From assembly GCA_910585805.1 (NCBI GenBank), contig CAJUFB010000031.1, positions 1 through 41,855 on the forward strand: DNA of 41,855 nt. The letters run 5' to 3'. The stretch comes from an uncultured Acetatifactor sp. (GTDB lineage: Bacteria > Bacillota > Clostridia > Lachnospirales > Lachnospiraceae). Numbering within the stretch: the first letter of the stretch is position 1; each line of letters starts with the position of its first letter. Both the position numbers and the translations under genes were made by a program. The notes beneath the pieces were generated by a model, which was not told the DNA's origin, searched no databases, and saw nothing but the letters and a program-made list of their open reading frames with translations. Shown here piece after piece: positions 41,236-41,855 of this stretch.

Positions 41236-41748
41236 TCACATTTTCTTCCTGATATCCGCGCTGGCTGGAATCATATCCAGCATGTAAACACTTACATAAA
41301 ATATACTATTTTCCGAATGTCCAGTCAATCCTTTTCCATGTTTTATTTCCGCATGCGGTATGCCGTTCTCTTCAGCCGTTCTCTTCTTAAAAATATTTCT
41401 TGACATACAGACACGTTTCATCCGAACGTCTTTGGGAACATCAATCAATATGGCATATTGAAAAAAAGGATAAATAGTTTCTCCATAATCACCCTTTACA
41501 GACGCAAAAACTAAATTTTCATGTTTTTCAATTTCATTGAGTAGAAGTTTTTCAACCTCTTTACGAGTACGTGGAGCTGCATAGATATAAGCAGGGTCTA
41601 TTTTAGGAAAATACAAGTCTTCATTATCTATAAAATGAAAATGCAACCTCTCTGCAAGAGCCTTTCCCAGTGTACTCTTTCCAGTGCCGTTTAACCCGCA
41701 TACAAGAATTCCTGTTCGGGAACTGAACGCGCAGCCAGCCACGGCCAC
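41236..41748 (-). CDS. P-loop kinase-like protein, ends uncertain
   Basis: A small nucleoside/shikimate-kinase-like P-loop protein. Walker A is GILVCGLNGTGKSTLGKALA, followed by FIDNEDLYFPKIDPAYIYAA and ILIDVPKDVRMKRV, a layout seen in small AAA-family kinases that act on aminoglycosides or metabolites. Its first 12 residues (MAVAGCAFSSRT) and its last 55 do not look like the family, so the gene may be a recombinant or partly decayed copy. It stops 12 bp before the deacetylase start. Substrate unknown. Confidence 0.55.
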   Translation of the reverse strand: MAVAGCAFSSRTGILVCGLNGTGKSTLGKALAERLHFHFIDNEDLYFPKIDPAYIYAAPRTRKEVEKLLLNEIEKHENLVFASVKGDYGETIYPFFQYAILIDVPKDVRMKRVCMSRNIFKKRTAEENGIPHAEIKHGKGLTGHSENSIFYVSVYMLDMIPASADIRKKM

Positions 41749-41855
41749 GGGGCTGAAAAAGGGTTTGGGGTGCTACCCCAACAAGCAGAAACTGCGGTTT
41801 TCGCTTAAAGTTTAAAGCCTTTTATGATGTATGCCCATCCATGATGTGGACCTGT
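41749..41855. other. Window edge, unresolved
   Basis: The last 107 bp include GGGTTTGGGGTGCTACCCCA and no gene. Runs of this kind occur near mobilisation genes of conjugative elements, but there is too little sequence here to decide. Confidence 0.2.

Overview
The window looks like a chromosomal stretch from an anaerobic gut Firmicute, most likely a member of the Lachnospiraceae. The evidence is strong AGGAGG-type ribosome binding sites, consensus sigma-A promoters, intermediate GC with AT-rich intergenic regions, and the gene families present: GH38 and GH42 glycosidases, L-rhamnose mutarotase, class B sortase, an ECF-type vitamin transporter S component, a DUF4367 anti-sigma factor, a DUF2975/YozG-like pair and an AAA-ATPase/PD-(D/E)XK protein. 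No rRNA or tRNA gene and no CRISPR array was seen.

Layout. 1-1300: decayed ABC exporter and GHKL histidine kinase plus one unknown gene. 1450-4000: acyl-CoA synthetase and nitroreductase behind an unusual leader. 4100-4850: pRiA4b ORF-3-like protein. 5000-10110: wreck of a type 1 BREX phage-defence operon (brxC fragment, pglZ fused by deletion to brxL); the place of pglX is taken by a three-gene island with a JAB/RadC-like protein and a HEAT-like protein. 10500-12500: amidohydrolase, composite palindromic repeats and a small holin-like toxin gene. 12500-17300: GH38 alpha-mannosidase, truA and an ECF S component. 17660-21240: aroA, an Rpn-nuclease remnant, an HTH protein with MotA/FliG-like parts, and an MGMT-like protein. 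21490-24870: GH42 beta-galactosidase and a lipoprotein. 25060-27100: an ECF sigma/anti-sigma/C39-protein cluster. 27230-29660: an LspA-like protein behind a tandem structured leader, and an AAA-ATPase/nuclease. 30150-32270: sortase B, small protein, carbamate kinase. 32590-38220: D-lactate dehydrogenase, rhaM, tadA, an SPFH/ribbon-helix-helix pair and a DUF2975/HTH pair. 38330-41750: secreted or membrane-anchored protein, flavin reductase, polysaccharide deacetylase (frameshifted) and a P-loop kinase.

Regulation is unusually readable. The ECF sigma factor has the same bipartite promoter (TGTAAC-N18-CGTTATAAT) in front of itself and in front of the C39 gene, giving an autoregulated circuit. 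A 67-nt element, identical at 62 positions, precedes both the acyl-CoA synthetase and the ECF transporter S gene. The LspA-like gene has a perfect sigma-A promoter and a leader made of two 45-nt units, each able to form an H-type pseudoknot.

The intergenic regions carry at least three families of short palindromic, non-coding repeats: a ~105-bp MITE-like element, a ~65-bp REP-like hairpin with covarying arms, and an ~85-bp double hairpin linked to the toxin gene. Two genes (pglZ and the polysaccharide deacetylase) are broken by an apparent one-base loss in a six-base homopolymer, which may be real or may be sequencing error.
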